DNA from: JACCWP01 sp963785115
Lineage (GTDB): Bacteria > Actinomycetota > Actinomycetes > Propionibacteriales > Nocardioidaceae
DNA length: 64,000 nt
Direction of reading: 5' to 3'
NCBI GenBank assembly: GCA_963785115.1
Contig: CAWATY010000007.1
Span: forward strand, 186,001-250,000
The position numbers and the translations under genes were made by a program. The stretch's first letter is position 1; each line of letters opens with the position of its first letter. Positions 9,689-19,014 of this stretch are shown piece by piece. The notes beneath the pieces are model-generated. The model did not search any database. It was not told the origin of the DNA and saw only the letters and a list, made by a program, of their open reading frames with translations.

Positions 9689-10033
9689 GTGACGCCACGC
9701 GACTGCCTGCTCGAGGCCCGCGCGCTCGTCCTGCACGACCTGCAGGCCCGCGGGCTGGCCGACGCGGGCTCGGTGTCGATCCTCGAGGACGCGGTCGCGG
9801 GCCGCGGCTGGTGGCTCGAGCAGTGGCTCGACGGGCACCCTTTCGTGGCCGGGTTGGTGGCCCAGGACGTGCAGGACGCCCTGCACGACCGCACCGAGCG
9901 GTGGCCGCGCTGCACCGCCTGCGACCTCACCGCCGAGCACGCCCTACACATCGAGCCCGACCTCGGCGAGGACCCGCACTGGGTCTGCGGCGAGTCCGGG
10001 ATCGTCGTCTCCGCCCTCGGCTCCCTGTCCTGA
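9689..10033 (+). CDS. Conserved hypothetical protein, 114 aa
   Basis: I do not recognise a family. It is a small soluble acidic protein with an amphipathic N-terminal half (LLEARALVLHDLQARGLADA) and a C-terminal half with a CTAC pair and a further Cys (HWVCGESG) that could hold a metal. GTG at 9689 follows a GAGAAT -10-like hexamer by six G-rich bases, so the transcript may be leaderless. It is divergent from the CutC-like gene by 38 bases and convergent with coxG. Codon use is typical of the neighbourhood. Confidence 0.65.
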   Translation: MTPRDCLLEARALVLHDLQARGLADAGSVSILEDAVAGRGWWLEQWLDGHPFVAGLVAQDVQDALHDRTERWPRCTACDLTAEHALHIEPDLGEDPHWVCGESGIVVSALGSLS

Positions 10034-10046
10034 CGCGGCTGCCGCC

Positions 10047-10078
10047 GCGGGTTTCGCAAGTCGGCTTGCGAAACCCGC
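10047..10078. terminator. Bidirectional terminator hairpin
   Basis: Perfect 14-bp stem GCGGGTTTCGCAAG with loop TCGG, 13 bases after the stop of the 114-aa gene and between two converging genes. A second G/C-rich inverted repeat (ACTCGCCCCG ... CGGGGCGAGT) follows at 10079-10130. Confidence 0.7.
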
Positions 10079-10143
10079 ACTCGCCCCGCGTTATGACACG
10101 GGGCAGGTGCGGGCTTCACGGGGCGAGTGGTGACGCGAAGCGG

Positions 10144-10899
10144 TCAGCGGCGGCGGATCAGCCGGACCAGGACGACCAGCACCACCAGGACGCCGAGGGC
10201 GGGGGCGGCGTAGCGGCGGGCGAGCACCGGCGCGATCGTGCGGAACAGGTCCAGCCCCTCGTCGTCGGCGGGCGGGGGCGACGACGTCCGCGTCGGTGCG
10301 GGCCGCGCCGACTCAGCCCCCGGTGCCGCGGCGGGCGCCGTCTCCGCCGGTGACTCCGGCGCGGGGGCGGTCGACTCCATCCCCGCCGAGGAGCTCGACG
10401 GGGCCTCGGCCGCGGCTACCGCAGCGCTGTCCTCCGCCGAACCGGCGGACTCGCCGGGGCCTCCCAGCGTGTCCGCCAGGCAGGCGGTGAACCGGCCCAG
10501 CAGCTTGTCGCTCACGTCCTGGATGACCCCGCGGCCGAACTGCGCCGGCTTGCCGGTGATCGCCAGGTCGGTGGTGACCTCCACCGCCGTCTCGTCGCCC
10601 TCGGCACTGAGCACCGCGGTGACCGTCGCCGCCGCGGTGCCGTTGCCGCGCTTGTCCTTGCCCTTGGCCTCGAACCTGGCCCGGTGGCCGGCCTCGTCCC
10701 GCTCGAGGAACGTCCCGGTCCCGGAGTACTGCATCGAGATCGGGCCCAGCTTGACCTTCACCGTCCCGGCGAACTCGTCACCCTCGACCGACGTCAGCGA
10801 GGCGCCGGGGAAGCACGGCGCGACCTGCTCGAGGTCGTTGAAGGCGGCCCAGGTCACGTCGACCGGGGCCGGCACGGTGAAGCGGTGGTGCAGTTCCAC
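10144..10899 (-). CDS. coxG: CoxG-like SRPBCC protein with C-terminal membrane anchor
   Basis: CO dehydrogenase subunit G family, a START/SRPBCC-fold protein thought to help anchor or mature the molybdenum hydroxylase. Residues 1-150 form the domain (HHRFTVPAPVDVTWAAFNDL, PCFPGASLTSVEGDEFAGTV). A long Ala/Pro/Glu/Ser linker follows, then one membrane segment (APALGVLVVLVVLVRLI) ending RRR, so the domain faces the cytoplasm. GTG at 10899 follows GGAGGACGTC. Last gene of the cox operon. Confidence 0.8.
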   Translation of the reverse strand: MELHHRFTVPAPVDVTWAAFNDLEQVAPCFPGASLTSVEGDEFAGTVKVKLGPISMQYSGTGTFLERDEAGHRARFEAKGKDKRGNGTAAATVTAVLSAEGDETAVEVTTDLAITGKPAQFGRGVIQDVSDKLLGRFTACLADTLGGPGESAGSAEDSAAVAAAEAPSSSSAGMESTAPAPESPAETAPAAAPGAESARPAPTRTSSPPPADDEGLDLFRTIAPVLARRYAAPALGVLVVLVVLVRLIRRR

Positions 10900-10930
10900 G
10901 ACGTCCTCCGGGTACGCGACCGACGGCTGG

Positions 10931-11785
10931 TCAGGCGCCGGCGGCCGCCAGCACCGCGCGTCCGGCGAGCACCGTGGCCAGGTGCCGACGGTAGTCGGCG
11001 TCGCCGTTGATGTCGCTCGGCGGGTTGGTGCCCTCGGCCACGGCGGCCACGGCGGCGCGTACGGAGTCGGCGTTCGCCGGCGTGCCCGCGAGCGCCTGCT
11101 CGACCGCCGTCGCCCGCACCGGACCGGAGCCCATGTTGGTCAGCCCCACCCGGGCCTCGGCGATCGTGCCGTTCTCGACCCGGACCGTGGCCGCGACCGC
11201 CACGATCGACCACTGCTGGGCGACCCGGGTGAACTTCTCGTAGTGCCCGCCCCAGCCGGTGTGCTTCGGGACGCGTACCTCCACCAGGATCTCGTCGTCA
11301 CCGAGCGCGGTGGTGAACAGGTCCTCGAAGAAGTCGGCGGCGGCGATCGTGCGCTGCCCGTTCGGGCCGGCGGCCACCATCTCCGCACCGAGCGACAGCA
11401 CCACCGCTGGCATGTCACCGGCCGGGTCGGCGTGCGCCAGCGAGCCGCCGAAGGTGCCCAGGTGCCGCACCTGCGGGTCGGCCACCGTCGCCGTGGCCTC
11501 GGAGATCACCCGGGCGTGCTCCTGCACCAGCGACGACTCGATCACCTCGTGGTGCTTGGTCATCGCACCGATCACCAGCGCGTCACCGTCCTCGCGGACG
11601 CCGCGCAGCGCCTCGATCTTGCCGAGGTCGACGATGACCTCCGGCGCGGCCAACCGCATCCGCAGCACGGGCATCAGGCTCTGGCCGCCGGCCAGCACCT
11701 TGACGTCGTCACCGGCCTCGCCGAGCAGCCGCACGGCGTCCTCGACGCTGGTCGGGGCGTGGTAGTCGAACGCGGCCGGAATCAT
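10931..11785 (-). CDS. coxM: Molybdenum hydroxylase FAD-binding (medium) subunit
   Basis: FAD-carrying subunit (284 residues) that takes electrons from the iron-sulfur subunit. The N-terminal flavin motifs AGGQSLMPVLRMRLA and GGSLAHADPAGDMP are intact; the C-terminal CO_deh_flav_C domain includes TRVAQQWSIVAVAATVRVEN. ATG at 11785 overlaps the coxL stop (ATGA). Confidence 0.9.
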   Translation of the reverse strand: MIPAAFDYHAPTSVEDAVRLLGEAGDDVKVLAGGQSLMPVLRMRLAAPEVIVDLGKIEALRGVREDGDALVIGAMTKHHEVIESSLVQEHARVISEATATVADPQVRHLGTFGGSLAHADPAGDMPAVVLSLGAEMVAAGPNGQRTIAAADFFEDLFTTALGDDEILVEVRVPKHTGWGGHYEKFTRVAQQWSIVAVAATVRVENGTIAEARVGLTNMGSGPVRATAVEQALAGTPANADSVRAAVAAVAEGTNPPSDINGDADYRRHLATVLAGRAVLAAAGA

Positions 11786-14267
11786 GAGCGGCCTCCCTCG
11801 GTCGCGTCCCCGGTGGGCGGTCGTCCGCTGCTGCCGCTGCCCTCGGCGAACTCTGGAGCGATGTGCTGGCCGACGTCGGCCTCACCGATCGACCGGCCCT
11901 GGATCGCCTGCCACACCCGGTGCGGCGAGCACGGCATCGGGACGTCGTCGACGCCCAACGGCCGCAGCGCGTCGACCACCGCGTTGACCACGGCCGGCGT
12001 CGAGGCGATCGTGCCGGCTTCACCCACCCCCTTGACCCCGAGCTCATTGGTCGTGGAGGGCGTCTCGGTGAGGTCGGTGTTGAAGTGCGGTAGGTCGGCC
12101 GCGCTGGGCACCAGGTAGTCGACGAACGACCCGGTCACCAGCGTCCCCCGCTCGTCGTAGACGGCCTCCTCGAACAGCGCCTGCGCGACTCCCTGGACGA
12201 GGCCGCCGTGGACCTGGCCCTCGACGATGAGCGGGTTGACGACGACGCCGATGTCGTCCACACAGGTGTAGTTGCGGATCGTGACCTCACCGGTCTCGGT
12301 GTCCACCTCGGTGGCGCACAGGTGCGTGCCGTGCGGGAACGAGAAGGTGTCGGGGTCGAAGGTCGCGTCGGCGTCGAGCGAGCGCTCGACACCATCGGGC
12401 AGGTTGTGGCCCTGGAAGACCGCGAACGCCACGTCGCCGAGGCCAGTGGACGTCTCGGTCCCCGGACGCCGAAGCTTCCGTTCGCTGAACTCGAGGTCGT
12501 CGGCGCTCGCCTCGAGCAGGTGCGCGGCGATGACGCGGGCCTTCTCGATCACCTTGTCCGCGGCCGCCAGAACCGCCATGCCGCCGACCGCGAGGGACCG
12601 CGACCCGTAGGTGTCCAGGCCACGGGCGCGACACCTGGGTGTCCCCGTGCAGCACCTCGACGTCGTCGAAGGGCACGCCCAGCTTGTCAGCGACGATCTG
12701 CGACCACACCGTCTCGTGGCCCTGTCCGTGCGGGCTGGTCCCGGCCAGCACCTCGACCTTGCCGGTCGGCAGCACCCGCACGGTCGCGGCCTCCCAGCCG
12801 CCACCGACGTACCCCATCGAGCCAAGCCAGCGCGACGGCGCCAGGCCGCACATCTCGGTGAACGTCGAGATCCCGATGCCGAGCTGGACGGGGTCGCCGC
12901 TCTCGCGGCGCTGCTTCTGCTCGGCGCGCAGGGCGTCGTACCCGAACAGCTCCTTCGCCTTGGCGGTCGCCGCCTCGTAGTTGCCGGTGTCGTAGTGGAG
13001 TCCGGCCACCGTCGTGAACGGGAACTCCTCGTGCTTGATCCAGTTCTTCTCCCGCAGCTCGAGCGGGTCCATGCCCAGCTCGTTGGCCAGCTCGTCCATC
13101 AGCCGTTCGATCGCGAACGTCGCCTCCGGCCGCCCGGCACCGCGGTACGCGTCCGTCCACGCCTTGTTGGTGAAGACGTTGGTGCACGTCCAGCGGTAGG
13201 CCGGGAACTTGTAGATGCCGTTGAACATCAGCGCTCCCAGGAACGGGATGGCCGATGTCACGAGTCCGAGGTAGGCGCCCATGTCTGCCAGCAGGTCCAC
13301 CTTGAGACCCGTCACCGTGCCGTCCCGGTTGGCGGCGAGGGTCAGTCGCTGCCACTGGTCGCGCCCGTGGTGCGCGACCATGAGTGACTCGCTGCGGGTC
13401 TCGGTGTACTTGCACGGCTTGCCAGTCCGCCGCGCGGCGATGACGGTCAGCACCTCTTCGGGGGTGAACTGCAGCTTCCCGCCGAATCCTCCCCCGACAT
13501 CGGGCGCGATGACGCGCACCTTGCTCTCGGAGATCCCCAGCACCAAGCTGATGAAGATCTTGACGAAGTGCGGCACCTGGGTGGACGTCCAGACGGTCAG
13601 TTGCTCACCGGTGGGGTCGACCGCGATGGACCGGGGCTCCATGAAGGCGGGGATCAGCCGCTGCTGGCGGTACTCGCGTTCGATCACGACCCCGTCTTCG
13701 CGTGCCCTGCTGATCGCCTCGTCGACGTCGCCGCCCGTGCCCTCGGCCGCGGAGTCGAACGTCCGTACCGCTGAGACGTTCGTCCCCAGGTCGGGGTGGG
13801 CCAACGTCTCGTCGGCGGCAGCGGCCTTGAGGTCGAGGGCGACCGGAAGCTCCTCGTAGTCGACCTCGACCAGCTCGACGGCGTCGCGTGCCTCGGACGG
13901 CGACCGCGCGACGATCACCGCGACGATCTCGCCTGCGAACGCGACCCGGTCCACCGCGACGGACGGGTGGGAGGGCGCCTTCTGCTCGGGCACGATGGCC
14001 CAGGCGTTCGGCAGCTCGCCCTGCTCGTCGGCGAGGTCCGCGCCGGTCAGCACGCTGACAACCCCCGGCGCGGCCGTTGCCGCCTCGACGTCGAGGGAGG
14101 TGATCCTCGCGTGCGCCATCGGGCTGCGCACCATCGCGAGGTGCAGCATCCCGGGCAGCTTGATGTTGTCGGTCCACCGGGTGCGTCCGGTGAGCAGCCG
14201 GCTGTCCTCCTTGCGCTTGCGCGGACTGGCCGACCTCGGTGGTGGGGCGGTCGTCGACGGCGGTCAT
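11782..14267 (-). CDS. coxL: Molybdenum hydroxylase large subunit, CoxL form II, two frameshifts
   Basis: Molybdopterin-binding catalytic subunit of an aerobic CO dehydrogenase/xanthine oxidase family enzyme, about 828 residues when restored. The active-site loop reads AYRGAGR, the form II signature, not the AYXCSFR of proven form I CO dehydrogenases, so the substrate is probably a purine, aldehyde or aromatic heterocycle rather than CO. GGGFGGK, LLADMGAYLG and the C-terminal VKGVGEAGTIASTPAVVNAV are present. One base is missing near 14225 and one near 12630. ATG at 14267 overlaps the coxS stop. Confidence 0.85.
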
Positions 14268-14743
14268 CGCGCGCCTCCCTTGCTGGTGGCGGACGCGGCG
14301 GCCTGCACGGCCTTGACGATGTTCTGGTAGCCGGTACAGCGGCAGAGGTTGCCCTCGAGCCCGTCGCGGACCTCCTCGTCGCTCGGTGACGGGTTGTCCT
14401 GGACGAGGTCGATGGCCTGCATGATCATCCCCGGCGTGCAGTAGCCGCACTGCAGCGCGTGGTTCTCGTGGAACGCCTGCTGCATCGGGTGCAGCTCACC
14501 GTCGGTGGCCAAGCCCTCGATCGTCGTCACCTCGTGGCCGTCGGCCTGAACCGCGAAGACCGAGCACGACTTCACGCTGCGACCGTCGAGGTGCACGGTG
14601 CACGCCCCGCAGTTGCTGGTGTCACAGCCGATGACGGTGCCCACCTTGCCGAGCTGCTCGCGCAGGTACTGCACCAGCAGCGTGCGCGGCTCCACCTCAT
14701 CTGTGTACGAGACCCCGTCCACCCTGACGCTGATCCGGGTCAT
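14264..14743 (-). CDS. coxS: Molybdenum hydroxylase [2Fe-2S] small subunit
   Basis: Two-cluster iron-sulfur subunit of 159 residues. The plant-type ferredoxin ligands lie in GCDTSNCGACTVHLDG with a further Cys in SVKSCSVFA; the C-terminal cluster uses CGYCTPGM and CRCTGYQ. ATG at 14743 (MTRISVRVDG) follows GGAGGGTGGGCGTGGGA. It is the first gene of the structural part coxS-L-M-G, all linked by ATGA overlaps or short gaps. Confidence 0.9.
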   Translation of the reverse strand: MTRISVRVDGVSYTDEVEPRTLLVQYLREQLGKVGTVIGCDTSNCGACTVHLDGRSVKSCSVFAVQADGHEVTTIEGLATDGELHPMQQAFHENHALQCGYCTPGMIMQAIDLVQDNPSPSDEEVRDGLEGNLCRCTGYQNIVKAVQAAASATSKGGAR

Positions 14744-14882
14744 TCCCACGCCCACCCTCCGCTGTCGCCGAGGACTGGAGGCGCACCCGCGGCGGCGACG
14801 ACCCCGGGCGTGCAGGGTCATCCCACTCCGGCGTGACCTCCGGCACAAGCCGAGTCCCAGATGAGCGTCACCAGGCGGAATG

Positions 14883-14902
14883 TGGACCGCAGCCGCGGTC
14901 CA
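14883..14902 (-). terminator. Hairpin downstream of xdhC
   Basis: Perfect 8-bp stem TGGACCGC with loop AGCC, 31 bases after the xdhC stop. The rest of the 190-base gap before coxS shows only GC-rich sequence without a clear promoter box. Confidence 0.5.
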
Positions 14903-14933
14903 GGCTGGGCGCATTCGCGACCGCAGACGAGGA

Positions 14934-14952
14934 TTAGGTAAGGCTTGCCTCG
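14934..14952. promoter_or_regulatory. IdeR/DtxR-like iron box (weak)
   Basis: TTAGGTAAGGCTTGCCTCG matches the actinobacterial iron-box consensus TTAGGTTAGGCTAACCTAA at 14 of 19 positions. It lies across the stop codon of xdhC, 190 bases upstream of coxS. Location inside coding sequence lowers confidence. Confidence 0.3.
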
Positions 14953-16133
14953 TCCGGTTCGGACGCCTCGCCTGCCGGTTCGGGGTCGCGATCATGGCTG
15001 GCCAGGCCGGCGTGGATGCGTCCGTCCAGCTCGCCGAGCGGCCGGCCGCCGCCACCCCAGCGCAGCGCGATCACCTCGGCGGCGATCGACACCGCGGTCT
15101 CCTCCGGCGTCCGGGCGCCGAGGTCGAGCCCGATCGGGCTGGACAGCCGGGCCAGCTCGTCGTCGGTCAGCCCCGCCTCGCGCAGCCGCTCGAGCCGGTC
15201 GTCGTGGGTGCGCCGGGAGCCCATCGCGCCGATGTAGGCGACCGCCGGCATCCGCAGCGCCACCTCGAGCAGCGGCACGTCGAACTTGGGGTCGTGGGTC
15301 AGCACGGCGACCACGGTGCGGCTGTCGAGGGCACCGGCCTCGGCCTGGCGGCGCAGGTAGCGGTGCGGCCACTCGACCACGACCTCGTCGGCGTCGGGGA
15401 AGCGCGCCGGGGTGGCGAACACCGGGCGCGCGTCGCACACCGTCACCTGGTAGCCGAGGAACGAGCCCACCCGCGCGACCGCGGCCGCGAAGTCGATGGC
15501 GCCGAAGACCAGCATCCGCGGCTTCGGCGCGTACGAGGCGCAGAAGACCCGCATGCCTTCGCCGCGGCGTTGACCGTCGGGCCCGTACGTGAGCAGCGTG
15601 CTACGGCCCTGGGCCAGCAGCCCCCGCACGTCGTCGGTCACCGCGTCGTCGGCCCGCTGGCTGCCGAGACCGCCGCGTACCGGGACGTCGGCGTCCTCGG
15701 GGTGCACGACCAGTCGCCGGCCCACCCAGTCGGCATCGGGGTGCGCCACCACCGTGACCACAGCCACGGGGCGGCCGGCCGCCACGTCGGCGGCCACGTC
15801 GGCGAGCTCGGGGAAGGTCTCGCGGGAGACCTTCTCGACGAACACGTCGAGCACACCACCGCAGGTGAGACCGACCGCGAACGCGTCGCCGTCGCTCACC
15901 CCGTACCGCTTGAGCACCGGCGTGCCGTCGCCGACGACCTCCTGCGCGAGCTCGTAGACCGCACCCTCGACGCAGCCGCCCGACACCGAGCCCACGGCGG
16001 TGCCCTCGGGGCCGACCAGCATCGAGGCACCCGCGGGCCGCGGGGCCGAGCGCCAGGTGGCGACGACGGTGCCGACGCCGACGGTCTCGCCGGCCTCCCA
16101 CCACTCCAGCAGCTCCTCGAGCACGTCACGCAC
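14934..16133 (-). CDS. coxF: XdhC/CoxI-family molybdenum enzyme maturation protein
   Basis: XdhC-family factor of 399 residues; relatives bind molybdenum cofactor and help load or sulfurate it. The N-terminal XdhC_CoxI domain has SVSGGCVEGAVYELAQEVVG and LTCGGVLDVFVE with the conserved Cys; the C-terminal Rossmann domain has VFGAIDFAAAVARVGSFLGY and AYIGAMGSRRTHDDRL. The first glycine motif reads GAIDFA where many relatives have GAG or GGG. GTG at 16133 overlaps the CoxE stop by eight bases. TAA stop at 14934. Confidence 0.85.
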   Translation of the reverse strand: MRDVLEELLEWWEAGETVGVGTVVATWRSAPRPAGASMLVGPEGTAVGSVSGGCVEGAVYELAQEVVGDGTPVLKRYGVSDGDAFAVGLTCGGVLDVFVEKVSRETFPELADVAADVAAGRPVAVVTVVAHPDADWVGRRLVVHPEDADVPVRGGLGSQRADDAVTDDVRGLLAQGRSTLLTYGPDGQRRGEGMRVFCASYAPKPRMLVFGAIDFAAAVARVGSFLGYQVTVCDARPVFATPARFPDADEVVVEWPHRYLRRQAEAGALDSRTVVAVLTHDPKFDVPLLEVALRMPAVAYIGAMGSRRTHDDRLERLREAGLTDDELARLSSPIGLDLGARTPEETAVSIAAEVIALRWGGGGRPLGELDGRIHAGLASHDRDPEPAGEASEPDEASLT

Positions 16134-17223
16134 GGCCCAGCACCTCCACCAGCTCCTCGAACGCCGCGAGCGAGTGACCCGCGACCAGCGCATCGACGTG
16201 CGGCAGCACGGCGACGATGCCGCTCTGCACCGGCAGGTAGCCGGCCTTGCCCCGGTGCGGGTTGACCCACACCAGGCGGTGCGCCAGCCGGCGCAACCGG
16301 GCCACCTGCTCGCCGAGCTGCACGGCGTCGCCGCGCTCCCACCCGTCGCTGAACACAACCACGACGGCCCTGCGAGCCATCCCGCGTTGCCCGTGCCGGT
16401 CCAGGAACGCCCGCAGCACCTCGCCCAGCCGGGTGCCGCCGGACCAGTCCGGGACGGTGTCCCCCGCCGCCCGCAGCGCCAGGTCACCGTCGCGGCGGCG
16501 CAGTGCGGCGGTGACCCGGGTGAGCCGGGTGCCCATCGTCAGCACCTCGGTGCTGGCAGGCGCCGCCTGCACGATCCGGTGGGCCAGCCGCAGCAGGTGG
16601 TCGGCGTACGGCTCCATCGACCCCGAGACGTCGATCAGCAGCACCACCCGGCGCGGCCGGTCGGCGCGGCGCCGGTGCCGCAGCGGGCCGGGCTCGCCCC
16701 CCCGCCTGAGCTGGTCGCGCATCGTCCGCGCCGGGTCGATCCGTCCGCGCCGGTGCGGGCGCAGCCGGGGGCTGACGCGCCGGGGCGGGCGCACGTCGAG
16801 CCCGTCGAGCATCCGGTCCAGCAGCTGGCGCTCGGTCGCGTCCATGTCGGCGACGTCGCGGTGGCGCAGCACCTCGGTCTCGCTGGCGACGGCGCGCACC
16901 TCCAGGGCCCGGTCGTCGCCCATGCCCTGCTGCCCGCCCGACCCGAGCTCGGGGCGCAGGGTCTGTCGCGGTGCGGCGCGCATGCGGACACCCGGCGGGT
17001 GCTCGGCGGCGAACCACGCGTCGAACACTCCGTCGTAGCGGTCGACGTCGTCGCGGCTCGCGCACAAGGTGGCGCGCCCCGACCAGTACACCGCCCCTCG
17101 CTCGCCCGCTCCGGCCAGCGCCACCGCCCGGCAGAACGCCTGCCCACGGTCCTGGGTCACCGGCACGCCGGCGACCCGCAGGGCCGCCGCGAACCCCAGC
17201 AATACCTCCTCGGGGGCGTTCAC
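16126..17223 (-). CDS. coxE: CoxE-like vWA-domain protein
   Basis: von Willebrand factor A domain protein that works with the AAA+ protein CoxD in maturing the molybdenum-enzyme active site in Oligotropha. The vWA metal site DVSGSM lies near residue 192 (VVLLIDVSGSMEPYADHLLR), followed by the Thr and Asp parts MGTRLTRVT and VVVVFSDGWERGD. The N-terminal half is Arg/Pro-rich. GTG at 17223 gives NAPEEVLLGFAAAL. Its usual partner coxD is separated by an inserted gene on the other strand. Confidence 0.8.
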   Translation of the reverse strand: MNAPEEVLLGFAAALRVAGVPVTQDRGQAFCRAVALAGAGERGAVYWSGRATLCASRDDVDRYDGVFDAWFAAEHPPGVRMRAAPRQTLRPELGSGGQQGMGDDRALEVRAVASETEVLRHRDVADMDATERQLLDRMLDGLDVRPPRRVSPRLRPHRRGRIDPARTMRDQLRRGGEPGPLRHRRRADRPRRVVLLIDVSGSMEPYADHLLRLAHRIVQAAPASTEVLTMGTRLTRVTAALRRRDGDLALRAAGDTVPDWSGGTRLGEVLRAFLDRHGQRGMARRAVVVVFSDGWERGDAVQLGEQVARLRRLAHRLVWVNPHRGKAGYLPVQSGIVAVLPHVDALVAGHSLAAFEELVEVLGRA

Positions 17224-17342
17224 CGCCCCCCACCCCCGCTGGCCCTGACGTTTGCTCGGGACATTTCGGACAGAAAGCGGGGGAACGTCAGGCTCAGTGG
17301 GTAGGAGGGAGGGAGAGACCTCGCCGACGGAAGGCCGAAACG

Positions 17343-18047
17343 ATGCCCGCCCCGATGAGCGCGCTGCGCTCCCGCATGCTGCTGGCTGCCACCGCGACGG
17401 CGGCTGCGACCGCCGCGACCGCCCTGCTCGCCGGCCCCGTGCCCGCCGCGGCGAGCGCGGCCCCGACGCCACAGCAGGCGGCCTACTCCGCGCCGCTCAG
17501 TCAGGCCGTCGCCGACCTGCCGGTGGCCACGGAGCAGCGCACCGGCTACGACCGCGACCTGTTCAACCACTGGGTCGACGCCGACGGCGACGGGTGCGAC
17601 GCCCGGGCCGAGGTGCTCATCTCCGAGGCCGACGACCCGCCGACGGTCGGGTCGGGCTGCAGCCTGTCCGGCGGCCGCTGGTTCTCCTACTACGACCGGG
17701 TGTCGTGGACCGACCCGGCGGACATCGACATCGACCACATGGTCCCGCTCGCCGAGGCGTGGGACTCCGGCGCGTACGGCTGGACGTCGGGGCAGCGCCA
17801 GACGTACGCCAACGACCTGGCCGACTACCGCACGCTGGTCGGCGTGACCGACGACGTCAATCAGGCCAAGGGCGACCAGGACGTCGCGGAGTGGCTCCCG
17901 CAGTACGACCAGTGCCGCTACCTGCGCGAGTTCGTGGCCGTGAAGCACCGCTTCTCGCTCAGCGTCGACAGCGCGGAGAAGTCGGCCATGCAGAGCCTCG
18001 CGTCCGGGTGCACCGACTCGACCATCACGGTCGAGGTCGCCTGGTGA
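17343..18047 (+). CDS. Secreted HNH nuclease (DUF1524 / GmrSD C-terminal type)
   Basis: Exported nuclease of 234 residues. An N-terminal signal peptide of about 40 residues (LLAATATAAATAATALLAG, then VPAAASAAP) is followed by a DUF1524-type HNH domain with the core DIDHMVPLAEAWDSG and the metal-site Asn in TDDVNQAKGDQDVAEWLPQY. Two Cys pairs (DGDGCDARAE with GSGCS; DQCRY with SGC) may form disulfides. ATG at 17343 follows GGAAGG; ATG at 17355 is possible. It sits on the opposite strand between coxD and coxE. Confidence 0.8.
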   Translation: MPAPMSALRSRMLLAATATAAATAATALLAGPVPAAASAAPTPQQAAYSAPLSQAVADLPVATEQRTGYDRDLFNHWVDADGDGCDARAEVLISEADDPPTVGSGCSLSGGRWFSYYDRVSWTDPADIDIDHMVPLAEAWDSGAYGWTSGQRQTYANDLADYRTLVGVTDDVNQAKGDQDVAEWLPQYDQCRYLREFVAVKHRFSLSVDSAEKSAMQSLASGCTDSTITVEVAW

Positions 18048-18075
18048 GCACACGTCGGGTCGCACGCCGGCTCGC

Positions 18076-18969
18076 CTAGGAGGCCAGCACCCGCTCGAGC
18101 TGGGCACGCACCCGCTCGGCGTCCTCGCGGTACTTCACGACAGCACCCAGGGTGGCCGCCGCCGAGGCCAGGTCGAGCTCGTCGCGGCCGAGGGCGTGCA
18201 GTGCCCGCGCCCAGTCCAGCGTCTCGGCGACGCCGGGCGGCTTGAGCAGCTCGTCGGAGTCGCGCAGCCGGTGCACGGCGCGGGCGACCTGCTCGGCCAG
18301 TCGGGCCGGCACTTCTGGCAGCCGGGCCCGGACGATCTCGACCTCGCGGGCCAGCCCGGGGTGGTCGATCCAGTGGTAGAGGCAGCGCCGCTTGAGCGCG
18401 TCGTGCAGCTCACGGGTGCGGTTGGAGGTCAGCACGACGACGGGCGGCGGGTCGGCGGTGATCGTCCCGTGCTCGGGGATGCTCACCTGGTAGGTGGACA
18501 GCACCTCCAGCAGGAAGGCCTCGAACTCGTCGTCGGCCCGGTCGACCTCGTCAACGAGCAGCACCGCCGGGCTGGTACGCAGCGCGCGCAGCACCGGGCG
18601 GTCGAGCAGGAACCGCTCGCCGTACAGGGACCGCTCGACGGCGTCGGTGTCCGAGTCAGAGCTCGCGCCGCCGAGGGCCTCGACGGTGCGCAGGTGCAGG
18701 ATCTGGCGGGGGAAGTCCCAGTCGTACAGCGCCTGGCTCGCGTCGATGCCCTCGTAGCACTGCAGCCGGATCAGCTCGACGCCGAGCAGCTCGGCCAGCG
18801 CCTCGGCGAGCGCCGTCTTGCCAGTGCCCGGCTCGCCCTCGACCAGCAGCGGGCGGCGCATCGCCAGCGCGAGCCAGCCGGCGGTGGCCAGGCCCTCGTC
18901 GGCCAGGTAACCGGTGGCGCCCAAGCGCTCGGCGAGGACGGCGGGAGACGCGACGCTGGGATCTGGCAC
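18076..18969 (-). CDS. coxD: MoxR-type AAA+ ATPase CoxD
   Basis: AAA+ chaperone of 297 residues acting with CoxE on the molybdenum enzyme. Walker A GEPGTGKTALAEALA, Walker B VLLVDEVDRADDEFEAF, sensor 1 VVLTSNRTRELHDALKRR and a C-terminal helical lid are all visible. GTG at 18969 begins VPDPSVASPAVLAERLGATG. The gene is divergent from the acetyltransferase gene by 45 bases and separated from coxE by the HNH gene, so it needs its own terminator or read-through. Confidence 0.85.
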   Translation of the reverse strand: MPDPSVASPAVLAERLGATGYLADEGLATAGWLALAMRRPLLVEGEPGTGKTALAEALAELLGVELIRLQCYEGIDASQALYDWDFPRQILHLRTVEALGGASSDSDTDAVERSLYGERFLLDRPVLRALRTSPAVLLVDEVDRADDEFEAFLLEVLSTYQVSIPEHGTITADPPPVVVLTSNRTRELHDALKRRCLYHWIDHPGLAREVEIVRARLPEVPARLAEQVARAVHRLRDSDELLKPPGVAETLDWARALHALGRDELDLASAAATLGAVVKYREDAERVRAQLERVLAS

Positions 18970-19014
18970 GGCCCCATCATCGCTGCTGCCCGGCGGCTGC
19001 GGCACGCTGGTGCC

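Noticed and set aside
11782..14743. Aerobic CO dehydrogenase (form I)
   Set aside because: The active-site loop is AYRGAGR, not AYXCSFR, so CO as substrate is not supported.
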